From V1-33 sp039795165 (GTDB lineage Bacteria > Verrucomicrobiota > Verrucomicrobiia > Verrucomicrobiales > V1-33): 64,000 nt of DNA. Below are positions 8,905 through 17,060 of this stretch, in pieces. The stretch lies in assembly GCA_039795165.1 (NCBI GenBank), contig JBDKER010000008.1:1-64000 (forward strand), in the 5' to 3' direction. Each line of letters begins with the position of its first letter. The first letter of the stretch is position 1. Position numbers and translations under genes: made by a program. The notes under the pieces are model-generated. The model saw only the letters and a list, made by a program, of their open reading frames with translations. It had not been told where the DNA came from and ran no database searches.

Positions 8905-9147
8905 ATGAAGGCTGAGCGTTGTCCATTGTCGCGGCTGGTGGCTGGGGAGGCTGGGGTGATTGTGCGTTTGCCTGAGGGATCGCCGAGTCTGATCCGGCTG
9001 CGGGAGATGGGGTTGCTTCCTGGGACGAGGGTTGAATTTGTGAGGCGGGCTCCGCTGGGGGATCCGGTGGAGATCAGTGTGCGCGGGGCGTTGCTGTCGC
9101 TGCGGGATGCCGAGGCCTTTCTGATTGAAGTGGAGCGGCAGCCATGA
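8905..9147 (+). CDS. feoA: FeoA family protein (second copy)
   Basis: This is an 80-residue FeoA domain protein. The core motif IRLREMGLLPGTRVEFVRRAPLGDPVEI is clear when read across positions 30-58. It differs enough from the first copy to be a separate paralogue and not a recent duplicate. Its stop codon overlaps the feoB start (ATGA at 9144), which implies translational coupling. Tandem FeoA proteins ahead of FeoB occur in several phyla; whether both bind FeoB is unknown. Confidence 0.9.
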   Translation: MKAERCPLSRLVAGEAGVIVRLPEGSPSLIRLREMGLLPGTRVEFVRRAPLGDPVEISVRGALLSLRDAEAFLIEVERQP

Positions 9148-11273
9148 AGAGCGTGGGGTATGGGGAAGGGATGGTGTATGCGCTGGTGGGGAATCCCAAC
9201 TGCGGGAAGACGACTTTGTTCAATGCGCTCACGGGATTGCGGCAGAAGGTGGGGAACTATCCCGGGGTGACGATTGAGCGGAAGGAGGGGGAATTCTTTT
9301 CGCAGCATGGGGTGAGGCTGCGGGTGATTGATCTGCCGGGTGCTTACAGTCTGAATGCGCGTTCGCCTGACGAGGCGATTCTGCGGGATGTGCTGCTGGG
9401 TCGGCGGGTGGACACGCCGCGACCGGATCGGATTGTGTGTGTGGTGGACGCGTCGAATCCCGAGCGGAATCTCTATCTGTTCACGCAGGTGCTGGAGCTT
9501 GGGGTGCCGGTGATTCTGGTATTGAACATGGTGGATGTGGCCGAGCGGAACGGGCTGCGGTTTGAAGTGGAGCGGCTGGCTGAGCGGTTCGGGGTGCCGG
9601 TGATTCCGATGGTGGCGAGTCAGCGGAAGGGGTTGGTGGAATTGAAAGTGGCGATGAGCCGGCAGGATCTGCCTGCGCCGCGGCCTTTGCTGGATGCGAT
9701 GCCGGTGCCGGTGCGTGGGGCCCTTGTGCGGGCGCGGGAGAATCTGGCGGCGACGGGTGTGGTGGCGGCGACGGCGACTCCGCTGGAGCCACTGTATCTG
9801 ATTTCCGGGCATGATCCGACGCATTATGGATTGAGCGACGGGGCGGTGGCGATCATCAGGCAGGCGCGGGATCAGCTGGAACGGGAAGTGCCTGGCTGGG
9901 AGGATCGGCTGGTGGCGTCGCGGTATGACGCCATTCATGGGGCTCTGGAGGGGATTGTGAGGCGGCCGGAGAATGCATCGGCTACGCTGACCGACCGGTT
10001 GGACACGGTCCTGCTGCATCGCTGGTGGGGGTGGCTGTTTCTTGCGGGGACGCTGGGCTTTCTATTTTATCTGATTTTCTCTGTCGTGGAGGTGCCGGTG
10101 GGATGGATTGAGGAAGGGTTTGCGGCGCTGACGGATCGGGTGGTGGGAACCGAGGGGCGGGCAGGCTGGATGGCCGAGGGGGATCTGCGGAGTCTGCTGA
10201 CGGATGGGGTGCTGGCGGGGGTGAGCGGGGTCCTTGTATTTCTGCCGCAGATTCTGATCCTGTTCTTCTTCATTGGGTTCATGGAAGACACCGGTTACAT
10301 GGCGCGGGTGGCCTTTCTGATGGATCGAATCATGAGCCGGGTGGGTCTGACCGGGAAGAGTTTCCTGCCGATTCTGGGATCGCATGCGTGTGCGGTGCCT
10401 GGGGTGATGGCGGCGCGGACGATTGAGAGTGCGCGGGACCGGCTTATCACGATACTGGTGGCGCCGCTGGCGGCGTGTTCTGCGAGGTTGCCGGTGTATC
10501 TTCTGCTGATTGCGGCGCTGGTGCCCGGGCGGGAGGTGCCTGCGCCGATGAAGGCGGCGGTTCTGACGGGGCTCTATGCGCTGGGGGTGGGCGGGGTCTT
10601 TTTCTTTGCGTGGCTCTTCAACCGGAAGCTGCTGCCGGGAGCGCCCTCGGCGATGATTCTGGAGCTTCCGGCGTACAAGCTGCCGTCGTTTGGGAACATT
10701 GTGCGGCAGATGTGGAGCCGGGCGTGGATGTTCATCCGGCGGGCGGGCACGGTGATCCTGGGGCTATCGATTCTGCTGTGGGGGGCGTCGACTTATCCGA
10801 AGCTGCGGGATGCGGATGGGAATGTTTCCGGGGATCGTTCGGCGGCGCTGGCCTACAGTGCGGCTGGGCGGCTGGGGCATTTCATTGAGCCGGTGATCCG
10901 GCCCATGGGTGCTGACTGGAAGATCGGGATTGGGCTGATCTCGTCCTTTGCGGCGCGGGAGGTATTTGTGAGCACGATGAGTGTGATTTACAACGTGGAG
11001 GCAGGTGACGACGAGGAGGGCGGGGCGATGCGGCTGCGGGATCGGCTCGCGGGGGAACGGCGGGCGGATGGGACGCCGGTTTACACGCCGGCGCTGTGTG
11101 TAGCGCTGATGGTATTCTTTGTCTTTGCGATGCAGTGTCTCAGTACGATTGCGGTGGTGCGGAGAGAGACGCAGTCGTGGAAGTGGCCCATATTTCAGCT
11201 GTGCTACATGACGGGGACGGCGTGGCTGCTGGCAACGGCGGTGTATCAGGGCATGCGCCTGCTTTTCTCATGA
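9144..11273 (+). CDS. feoB: Ferrous iron transporter FeoB
   Basis: This is a 709-residue inner-membrane Fe(II) transporter with a GTPase domain. The N-terminal G domain has G1 (GNPNCGKTT, about 16-24), G3 (DLPG, about 63-66) and G4 (NMVD). A helical linker and the membrane part follow, with the Gate motifs and the conserved CAVPG/ CSARLPVY segments that carry the pore Cys residues. The length is slightly below the E. coli protein. The gene overlaps feoA by 4 bp, and the next small gene by 4 bp. It imports ferrous iron under anoxic or low-iron conditions; the Fur-like site upstream suggests iron control. Confidence 0.96.
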   Translation: MKSVGYGEGMVYALVGNPNCGKTTLFNALTGLRQKVGNYPGVTIERKEGEFFSQHGVRLRVIDLPGAYSLNARSPDEAILRDVLLGRRVDTPRPDRIVCVVDASNPERNLYLFTQVLELGVPVILVLNMVDVAERNGLRFEVERLAERFGVPVIPMVASQRKGLVELKVAMSRQDLPAPRPLLDAMPVPVRGALVRARENLAATGVVAATATPLEPLYLISGHDPTHYGLSDGAVAIIRQARDQLEREVPGWEDRLVASRYDAIHGALEGIVRRPENASATLTDRLDTVLLHRWWGWLFLAGTLGFLFYLIFSVVEVPVGWIEEGFAALTDRVVGTEGRAGWMAEGDLRSLLTDGVLAGVSGVLVFLPQILILFFFIGFMEDTGYMARVAFLMDRIMSRVGLTGKSFLPILGSHACAVPGVMAARTIESARDRLITILVAPLAACSARLPVYLLLIAALVPGREVPAPMKAAVLTGLYALGVGGVFFFAWLFNRKLLPGAPSAMILELPAYKLPSFGNIVRQMWSRAWMFIRRAGTVILGLSILLWGASTYPKLRDADGNVSGDRSAALAYSAAGRLGHFIEPVIRPMGADWKIGIGLISSFAAREVFVSTMSVIYNVEAGDDEEGGAMRLRDRLAGERRADGTPVYTPALCVALMVFFVFAMQCLSTIAVVRRETQSWKWPIFQLCYMTGTAWLLATAVYQGMRLLFS

Positions 11274-11461
11274 ACCCGGACGACTGGCAGAGTGTGGCGG
11301 CGGCGGCGATTGTCCTGCTGACCCTTGGGATTTTTCTGTACCGACTCGTGCGGGGACGGGCGAAGCGGGCTGGTCCCTGCGGGTGCTCCGGCTGTGGCGT
11401 GCCGGGGACTCAGACCCAGGTTGGGAGGTCGAGGTCGAAGGGTGGGATGGGAATGACGTAG
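11270..11461 (+). CDS. FeoB-associated Cys-rich membrane protein
   Basis: This is a 63-residue protein that starts at the ATG overlapping the feoB stop (ATGA). A single transmembrane helix (about residues 9-25) is followed by a basic stretch and the Cys cluster CGCSGCG. Small proteins of this form commonly follow feoB (FeoB-associated Cys-rich membrane protein) and are thought to assist FeoB, perhaps by metal or redox sensing. The 3' part overlaps the end of the convergent apaG gene by about 50 bp, so the last 17 residues are probably not conserved. Confidence 0.75.
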   Translation: MNPDDWQSVAAAAIVLLTLGIFLYRLVRGRAKRAGPCGCSGCGVPGTQTQVGRSRSKGGMGMT

Positions 11462-11796
11462 CAGGTGCCGTCGTCATCGCGGGCGAAGTAGGCCCCTTCG
11501 GCGCGGCTGTCGTGGCTGACCGTGTGGGATGAATTGTAGGGGAATTCGCCGCCGGGTTCGAGTCGGGGGAATTGACCGACGACGCCATCTCCTTCGACGA
11601 CGATGACTTCGCCATTCTTCTGGGTGACTACCCATTTGCGGCCGATCACGGTGACGGTTTTCTGGGAACGGTTCCGGATGGTGATGTAGTAGACGAAGGG
11701 GAAGGGTCGGTCAGGCGGGGCGGTGGCACCCGGCATGTAGACGACATCGTCGACGCAGGCTTCGAGTCCCTGCAGTTCCTTGAAGTGTTGGTTCAC
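11410..11796 (-). CDS. apaG: ApaG protein
   Basis: This is a 128-residue ApaG/FN3-like beta-sandwich protein. Conserved segments are YYITIRNRSQKTVTVIGRKW and the GVVGQFPRLEPGGEFPYNSS region with the typical P-G-E-x-F-x-Y-x-S signature. ApaG is linked genetically to Co/Mg resistance and diadenosine tetraphosphate metabolism in enterobacteria, but its molecular role is not settled. It stands alone here, convergent with the feo operon and overlapping its last gene by about 50 bp, and divergent from thiD. Confidence 0.9.
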   Translation of the reverse strand: MNQHFKELQGLEACVDDVVYMPGATAPPDRPFPFVYYITIRNRSQKTVTVIGRKWVVTQKNGEVIVVEGDGVVGQFPRLEPGGEFPYNSSHTVSHDSRAEGAYFARDDDGTCYVIPIPPFDLDLPTWV

Positions 11797-11861
11797 GCGA
11801 GGGCTAGTGTAGGCAAGGGAGCGCTTGAGGTCAAAGGCATCCGGCAGGATGGGAGGCGGCT

Positions 11862-12689
11862 ATGAAAGCGACTGCTGTTAGTGTGCCGGTGGCCATGACT
11901 GTGGCTGGGAGTGATTGTTCGTCCGGGGCCGGGCTGCAGGCCGATCTGAAGACCTTTTCAGCTTTTGGGGTGTATGGGCTGACGGCGGTGACCTGTGTGG
12001 TCGCGGAGATCCCGGGGAAGGTGACGCGGATTCAGCCGGTGGGGCGGCCGGTGCTGGAAGAGCAGCTGAGGTTGCTGCTGGGAGGCTTTCCGGTGGCTGC
12101 GGTGAAGACGGGCATGCTTTTCAGCCGTCCGCTCATTGAGGCGGTGGCGGTGGCCTTGACTTCGCAGGACGGTGGGAGGCTTCCGGCGCTGGTGGTCGAT
12201 CCGGTGATGGTGGCGACGAGTGGGGATCCGCTGCTGCAGCGGTCGGCCGTACGGGCCTTTGAGCAGCGGCTCTTTCCGCTGGCGGAGGTGATTACGCCGA
12301 ATCTGGACGAGGCGGCGGTGCTGCTGGGGAGGGAGGTGCGGTCAGCGCGCGAGCTGGAGCCTGCGGCGGCGGAGCTGCGGGACCGTTATGGCTGTGCGGT
12401 GCTGCTGAAGGGTGGTCATCTGCGGGGGAAGACCGCGGTGGATGTGCTGGCGGACGGCGAGGGGACTCTGCGTCTTGAAGCGGACTATGTGCACGGGGTC
12501 GAGACCCATGGGACTGGCTGCACGTATTCCGCGGCCATTGCTTCCGGCATTGCTCAAGGGAATTCTCTGCGGGCTGCGGTGGCAGGAGCCAAGGAGTACG
12601 TGAGCAGGGCCATCGGGCAGCCGTTCCGCTGGGGTCGTGGAGGGCAGCGGATTGATGCTCTCAATCACTTCCGTCAGGTGGCCGAGTGA
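11862..12689 (+). CDS. thiD: Hydroxymethylpyrimidine/phosphomethylpyrimidine kinase ThiD
   Basis: This 275-residue ribokinase-fold enzyme phosphorylates HMP and then HMP-P in thiamine biosynthesis. The N-terminal motif SGAGLQADLKTFSAFGVYG, the internal TPNLDEAAVLLG and the anion-hole motif GTGCTYSAAIASG near residue 217 are diagnostic. The canonical GGAG of the first motif is changed to SGAG. No other thi gene is nearby, and the 65-bp leader is too short to hold a TPP riboswitch. Its last 16 bp overlap the convergent SulP gene. Confidence 0.93.
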   Translation: MKATAVSVPVAMTVAGSDCSSGAGLQADLKTFSAFGVYGLTAVTCVVAEIPGKVTRIQPVGRPVLEEQLRLLLGGFPVAAVKTGMLFSRPLIEAVAVALTSQDGGRLPALVVDPVMVATSGDPLLQRSAVRAFEQRLFPLAEVITPNLDEAAVLLGREVRSARELEPAAAELRDRYGCAVLLKGGHLRGKTAVDVLADGEGTLRLEADYVHGVETHGTGCTYSAAIASGIAQGNSLRAAVAGAKEYVSRAIGQPFRWGRGGQRIDALNHFRQVAE

Positions 12690-14926
12690 GCCGGGATGGC
12701 CGGCTGCGCTGAGGGCTGGTAGTCGAGGAAGTCGACTTTTCCGGTGCGGACATCGTACATGGCTCCGACGAGGAGAACCGAGCCGGCTTCGACCATGCGG
12801 CGGATGCCCGGGCTGGATTCGAGGATGTATTCCATGGTGCGGCGGACATTCTGGGCGGCGACGATGTCGGCGAAGGCGGCGGGATCGAGGCCGGCGGATT
12901 CAGGGCGGTCGGCGATGTCGTGGACGGCGCGGCCGATGCGGTTGGTGAGGGCGGCGAGGTGGGTGCAGCCTGTGGCTTCAGCGGGGTCGAGGTTCTTGCG
13001 GATGAACTCGCAGGCGGCGGCTACGGCTCCGCATTTGGTGTGGCCTTTGACGACGATGACCTTGGCACCGGCGACCTGGCAGGCGTATTCCATGCTGCCG
13101 AGGACCTTTTCCGCGGCCACATTGCCTGCGATGCGGATGCAGAAGATATCGCCCAGGCCGAGGTCGAAGATGAGTTCGGTGGAGGCGCGGGAGTCGATGC
13201 AGCCGAGTACGACGGCGAGCGGGTGTTGTCCGGCCGCGGTGACGCCGACCTGGCGGACGAGGTCGCGATTGAGCCGTTTTCCGGCGACGAAGCGGTCATT
13301 GCCTTCCTTGAGGAGTTGGAGGACCGCCTGGGGGGTGGCCTGGTGCTGGACATCGCGGGTGGTGACGTCGACGTATTGGATTTCGTCTGCGACGGCGTAG
13401 CGTTCCTGGAAGCCGATGGTGCTGACCTGGATACCGCGGGCCGGGGCCTGTTCATTGCGGAAGAGGCGGATGATTTCGAGGATATCGGGGTCGATGTAGT
13501 CGGTGGTGCGGGCGTCGAGGACGACGTGGCTGCCCTTTTCGAAGCCGGCGAAGGCTCTGGCGAGGGCGGCGCGGTTGAGGAAGGTGACCTGATTGGCGAG
13601 TTCGAGCCGGGTCACGGGTCCGCCGACGTGGGCTTCCCTGACCATATGGAAGCCGCGCTGGAGGTTGCTGTAGAGGATGAAGCAGGCGCTTACGATGAGG
13701 CCGATGATGATGCCTGTGAGGAGGTCCGTGAAGAAGATGGCGACGATGGTGACGAGGAACGGGATGTACTGGCTGCGGCCAGCACGGAACATGTCGGTGA
13801 AGAGCGATGCCTTCGCGAGTTTGGCACCGGTGACCACGAGGATGGCAGCGAGGGCGGAGAGCGGGATCGTGTTGAGGAATCCGGCCAGGAAGACCATGCT
13901 CGCGGCTAGGAGGACGCCGTGGATGATGGCCGAGCGGTTCGAGACGGCTCCGGCATTCACGTTGACCGAGCTGCGGACGAGCACCGAAGTGATGGGCATG
14001 CCGCCGATGAGACCGCAGACGAGGTTGCCGGCTCCCTGGGCGAACAGCTCGCGGTTGGGGGGGGCGATGCGCTTGAGGGGGTCGATTTTGTCGGTCGCCT
14101 CGAGGTTGATGAGGCTTTTGAGGGATGAGAGGATGGCGAGGGTGATGGCCGTCTGCCAGACGGCCGGGCGGGCGAGGGCGGAGAGGTCGGGCCAGTGGAA
14201 GATGGATTCGCCGCCTCGGATGGAGGGAACCGAGACGAGGTGGCCACCGGAGATAGCGAGATTCGGGGCTGTGCGCTGGAAGATGGCGTTGAGGGCGATG
14301 GCGATGGCGACGACGAGGAGGTGGCCTGGGATGAGGGCTTTCCGCAGCGGGGTGAATTCCCATGCGATCATGATGGCGAGGCAGATGAGGCCGACGAGGG
14401 CTGCGCCGGTGTGAATATCGCTGAGGGAAGCCCAGATTTCCGAGAGGGTGTTGAGGCCGTCGCGCTGGAGGAAGGCCATGTCCCCTTCGAAATCCGCGTC
14501 GTGTCCGAGCAGGTGGGGGATCTGCTTGAGGATGAGAATGAGGCCGACGGCGACGAGGAGGCCTTTGGTGACGTTGGTGGGAATGTAGTCGGCGAGCAGA
14601 CCGGCCTTGAGCATCCCGAAGGCGATCTGGAAGATGCCGGACAGGGCTAGGGCGGCGAGAAAGGCTTCGAAGGAACCGACGCGGGCCAGTTCTGCGAGGA
14701 TGAAGGCGGCGAGTCCGGCGGCGGGGCCGGCGACGCTGAACTGCGAACCGGAGATTAACCCGACGACGATGCCGCCGACGGCACCTCCGATGATGCCGGC
14801 GGTGGCGGGAACCCCGGAAGCGAGCGCAATGCCGAGGCAGAGCGGTATGGCCACGAGGAAGACGATGAAGCCGGCGAAAGTGTCGCGGAGAATGGGAACG
14901 GCGGGACTCTGTGAGGTCGAAGTCAT
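12674..14926 (-). CDS. SulP anion transporter fused to beta-carbonic anhydrase
   Basis: This is a 750-residue fusion. Residues of about 1-420 are a SulP/SLC26 membrane domain, beginning with the AGFIVFLVAIPLCLGIALA helix and containing the VAGPAAGLAAF segment. A STAS-like domain follows (about 430-530). The C-terminal 190 residues are a beta-carbonic anhydrase: zinc ligands C576, H629 and C632, with the D578/R580 dyad in GCIDSR and VKGHTKCG. SulP-CA fusions are known in bacteria and are thought to couple bicarbonate transport with CO2/HCO3- interconversion. I prefer the ATG at 14926 because it starts just before the transporter; an ATG at 14968 would add 14 residues. No Shine-Dalgarno sequence decides it. 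Confidence 0.93.
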   Translation of the reverse strand: MTSTSQSPAVPILRDTFAGFIVFLVAIPLCLGIALASGVPATAGIIGGAVGGIVVGLISGSQFSVAGPAAGLAAFILAELARVGSFEAFLAALALSGIFQIAFGMLKAGLLADYIPTNVTKGLLVAVGLILILKQIPHLLGHDADFEGDMAFLQRDGLNTLSEIWASLSDIHTGAALVGLICLAIMIAWEFTPLRKALIPGHLLVVAIAIALNAIFQRTAPNLAISGGHLVSVPSIRGGESIFHWPDLSALARPAVWQTAITLAILSSLKSLINLEATDKIDPLKRIAPPNRELFAQGAGNLVCGLIGGMPITSVLVRSSVNVNAGAVSNRSAIIHGVLLAASMVFLAGFLNTIPLSALAAILVVTGAKLAKASLFTDMFRAGRSQYIPFLVTIVAIFFTDLLTGIIIGLIVSACFILYSNLQRGFHMVREAHVGGPVTRLELANQVTFLNRAALARAFAGFEKGSHVVLDARTTDYIDPDILEIIRLFRNEQAPARGIQVSTIGFQERYAVADEIQYVDVTTRDVQHQATPQAVLQLLKEGNDRFVAGKRLNRDLVRQVGVTAAGQHPLAVVLGCIDSRASTELIFDLGLGDIFCIRIAGNVAAEKVLGSMEYACQVAGAKVIVVKGHTKCGAVAAACEFIRKNLDPAEATGCTHLAALTNRIGRAVHDIADRPESAGLDPAAFADIVAAQNVRRTMEYILESSPGIRRMVEAGSVLLVGAMYDVRTGKVDFLDYQPSAQPAIPAHSAT

Positions 14927-15126
14927 AAGCTGCGGCAAAGAACGCCTGCCGTGGAGCGGCGGATTCATGAAATTTGTCTCAGTGACGGGTGGTTTTTGGC
15001 TGCAAAGGTGTCGGAGGTGGGGAAACCGTTGCGTCTCTGGCGGGAGAGTGCATAATCGCGGCCTTTTCCCGAACTGTGCTCCGTTGTGGGGGTGCGGGTG
15101 AGCTTATCCTGAAGCGATCTTATTTT

Positions 15127-17001
15127 ATGGCCACTACCGACGCAGACTCTGCCCCGAGTGAACTGGATTCCGGCATGATGATCCGCCGGGCGCTCTTTCT
15201 GCTGCTGCTGGTGGGGGTGACTTACTATTTTCTGGGGGTGGATTTCCGTGGGCTATCGCATGCGAAGGGGATGGACCAGGCGCAGATTGCGCGGCAGATT
15301 GCGTCGGATAAGCATTATTCGACGCTGGTGATCCGGCCGCTGGCGTATGCGCAGGTGGATCGGCAGATGAAGCTGACGGAGGGACCGGGGGCGGCTCCAT
15401 CGTTCATGGATGGGATACCGGACACGTATCATGCGCCGCTCAATCCCATTCTGAATTCGATTCCGCTGGGGATGTTCCGTGGGACGTGGAAGATGGATCC
15501 GAAGCAGGTGCTGTATACTCCGGACATCATTGTGGCTGGGGTTTCGATGCTGCTGCTGCTGTCGTCGATCGGGGTGAGTTATCTGTTGGTTTCGCGGATT
15601 TTCGATGCGCGCATCGGGGGTGTGACTGCGCTGCTGCTTTTGCTGTGCGAGGGTTTGTGGAGGTTTTCGCAGAGTGGTTTACCGCAGATGCTGATGCTCT
15701 TTCTGTTTTCGTTTGCGACGTATTTTCTGTACAAGGCGGTGGAGAATGCGCGGGCGGGGCGTCCGGTGCTGCTGTGGATGGCGCTGACGGGGGCGTTTTT
15801 CGGATTGCTGGCGATGTCGCACTGGCTGGCGGTGTGGCCGTTCATCGGGCTGGTGTTCTTTGTGGCCTTTTACTTTCAGCCGCGCGGGGTGGCGCTGCTG
15901 GTGCTGATCGGGGTGTTTCTGCTGATCACGATGTGGTGGCCGCTGTTCAACAACATGCGGTACACGGGGAATCCGCTGGGGGCTGGGTTGTATCTGTTTT
16001 ATGCGGGGATGGGGGGGACGGCGGATGAGCTGACGCTGATGCGGGATCTGGAGCAGACGGCTGGGGGATTGAATTTTGATGGGTTCATCGCGAAGATGGT
16101 GGGCAATTCGGTGGCGCAGCTGAGTGATCTGTACAATTACATGGGTGGGATCATTGCGGCTCCGCTGTTCTTTCTGGCGCTGCTGCATCCGTTCCGGCGT
16201 CAGGAGATTGCGGATTTCCGGTGGTGTGTGCTGCTGATGTGGTTGTTTGCGGTGGTGGGGATGACTTTGTATGGATTGAAGCCGTTCGGGGATGGGCCGA
16301 CGGAAGACCGGACGGATCCGAACAATCTGCACATTATCTTTCTGCCGCTCATGACGGGGTATGGGCTGGCGTTTCTGGCGGTGCTTTGGAATCGGCTGGA
16401 CATTCCGCAGCATGTGCCGGCCGTACGGAACGGGCATTTCATTCTGGCGGTGGCGATCAGTGCGCTGCCGTTTCTGCTGCAGCTGCCGCTGAGGATACTG
16501 CGGGCGATGTCCGGGGTGGATCTGGCGCGGGTGCACTATCCATATTATGTACCGCAGGCGCTTGCCACGATGGGGAAGATGGTGCCGGCGAACGAGGCGG
16601 TAGTGACGGACATTCCGTGGGCGGTGGCGTGGTACATGAACCGTGCGGCGGTGCTGCTGCCGAAAGACAAGGCGCAGCTGGAGACGCTGCGGGAAATTGG
16701 CAAGGAGCGGAACCAGCCGGTTTCGGCGCTGCTGCTGAGTCAGTATAGTCTGGGGGCTCCGCTGACGGATGCGACCTATCGTGGGACGGGTTTGTTTGAG
16801 TGGCGTGAGTATCTCATGCTGCGTCCGTCGACGCTGATTGGGAAGAGCCGGGAGCAGGTGGAGGCGATCATGTCTTCGCTGCAGGCGGACATGCCGATCC
16901 GGAATCCGGCGATGACGGGTGGGCCGGGGGACAGTCTGTATCTGTTCATGACGGAGAATCCGGTGGCGAGGCTGGAGACCGAGGGGGCGGCTGCGCCATA
17001 G
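15127..17001 (+). CDS. Multi-pass membrane protein, GT-C glycosyltransferase-like
   Basis: This 624-residue integral membrane protein has about ten predicted helices, starting at residues 18-36. The first periplasmic loop contains GMDQAQIARQIASDKHY, which resembles the acidic loop of GT39/ArnT-type lipid-linked sugar transferases. The C-terminal 130 residues are soluble. The family would transfer sugars or other groups from polyprenyl carriers in the periplasm, but I see no firm family signature, so the role is inferred. The ATG at 15127 is chosen because the longer open frame upstream lacks membrane character. It is divergent from the SulP fusion and 59 bp ahead of glnD. Confidence 0.6.
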   Translation: MATTDADSAPSELDSGMMIRRALFLLLLVGVTYYFLGVDFRGLSHAKGMDQAQIARQIASDKHYSTLVIRPLAYAQVDRQMKLTEGPGAAPSFMDGIPDTYHAPLNPILNSIPLGMFRGTWKMDPKQVLYTPDIIVAGVSMLLLLSSIGVSYLLVSRIFDARIGGVTALLLLLCEGLWRFSQSGLPQMLMLFLFSFATYFLYKAVENARAGRPVLLWMALTGAFFGLLAMSHWLAVWPFIGLVFFVAFYFQPRGVALLVLIGVFLLITMWWPLFNNMRYTGNPLGAGLYLFYAGMGGTADELTLMRDLEQTAGGLNFDGFIAKMVGNSVAQLSDLYNYMGGIIAAPLFFLALLHPFRRQEIADFRWCVLLMWLFAVVGMTLYGLKPFGDGPTEDRTDPNNLHIIFLPLMTGYGLAFLAVLWNRLDIPQHVPAVRNGHFILAVAISALPFLLQLPLRILRAMSGVDLARVHYPYYVPQALATMGKMVPANEAVVTDIPWAVAWYMNRAAVLLPKDKAQLETLREIGKERNQPVSALLLSQYSLGAPLTDATYRGTGLFEWREYLMLRPSTLIGKSREQVEAIMSSLQADMPIRNPAMTGGPGDSLYLFMTENPVARLETEGAAAP

Positions 17002-17060
17002 ATGAGGGGCCTGGGTGTGGCTGAGTTGGTGGGGGCACTGATTCCGAAGGAAGAGATCTG

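Noticed and set aside
8442..10019. An open frame extending the SnoaL-like gene upstream through the feo genes.
   Set aside because: The extension is antisense to feoA and feoB and lacks a signal peptide. The ATG at 8441 starts the true protein.
12820..13090. Open frames antisense to the carbonic anhydrase domain.
   Set aside because: They have no start signals or conserved sequence and mirror the sense gene.
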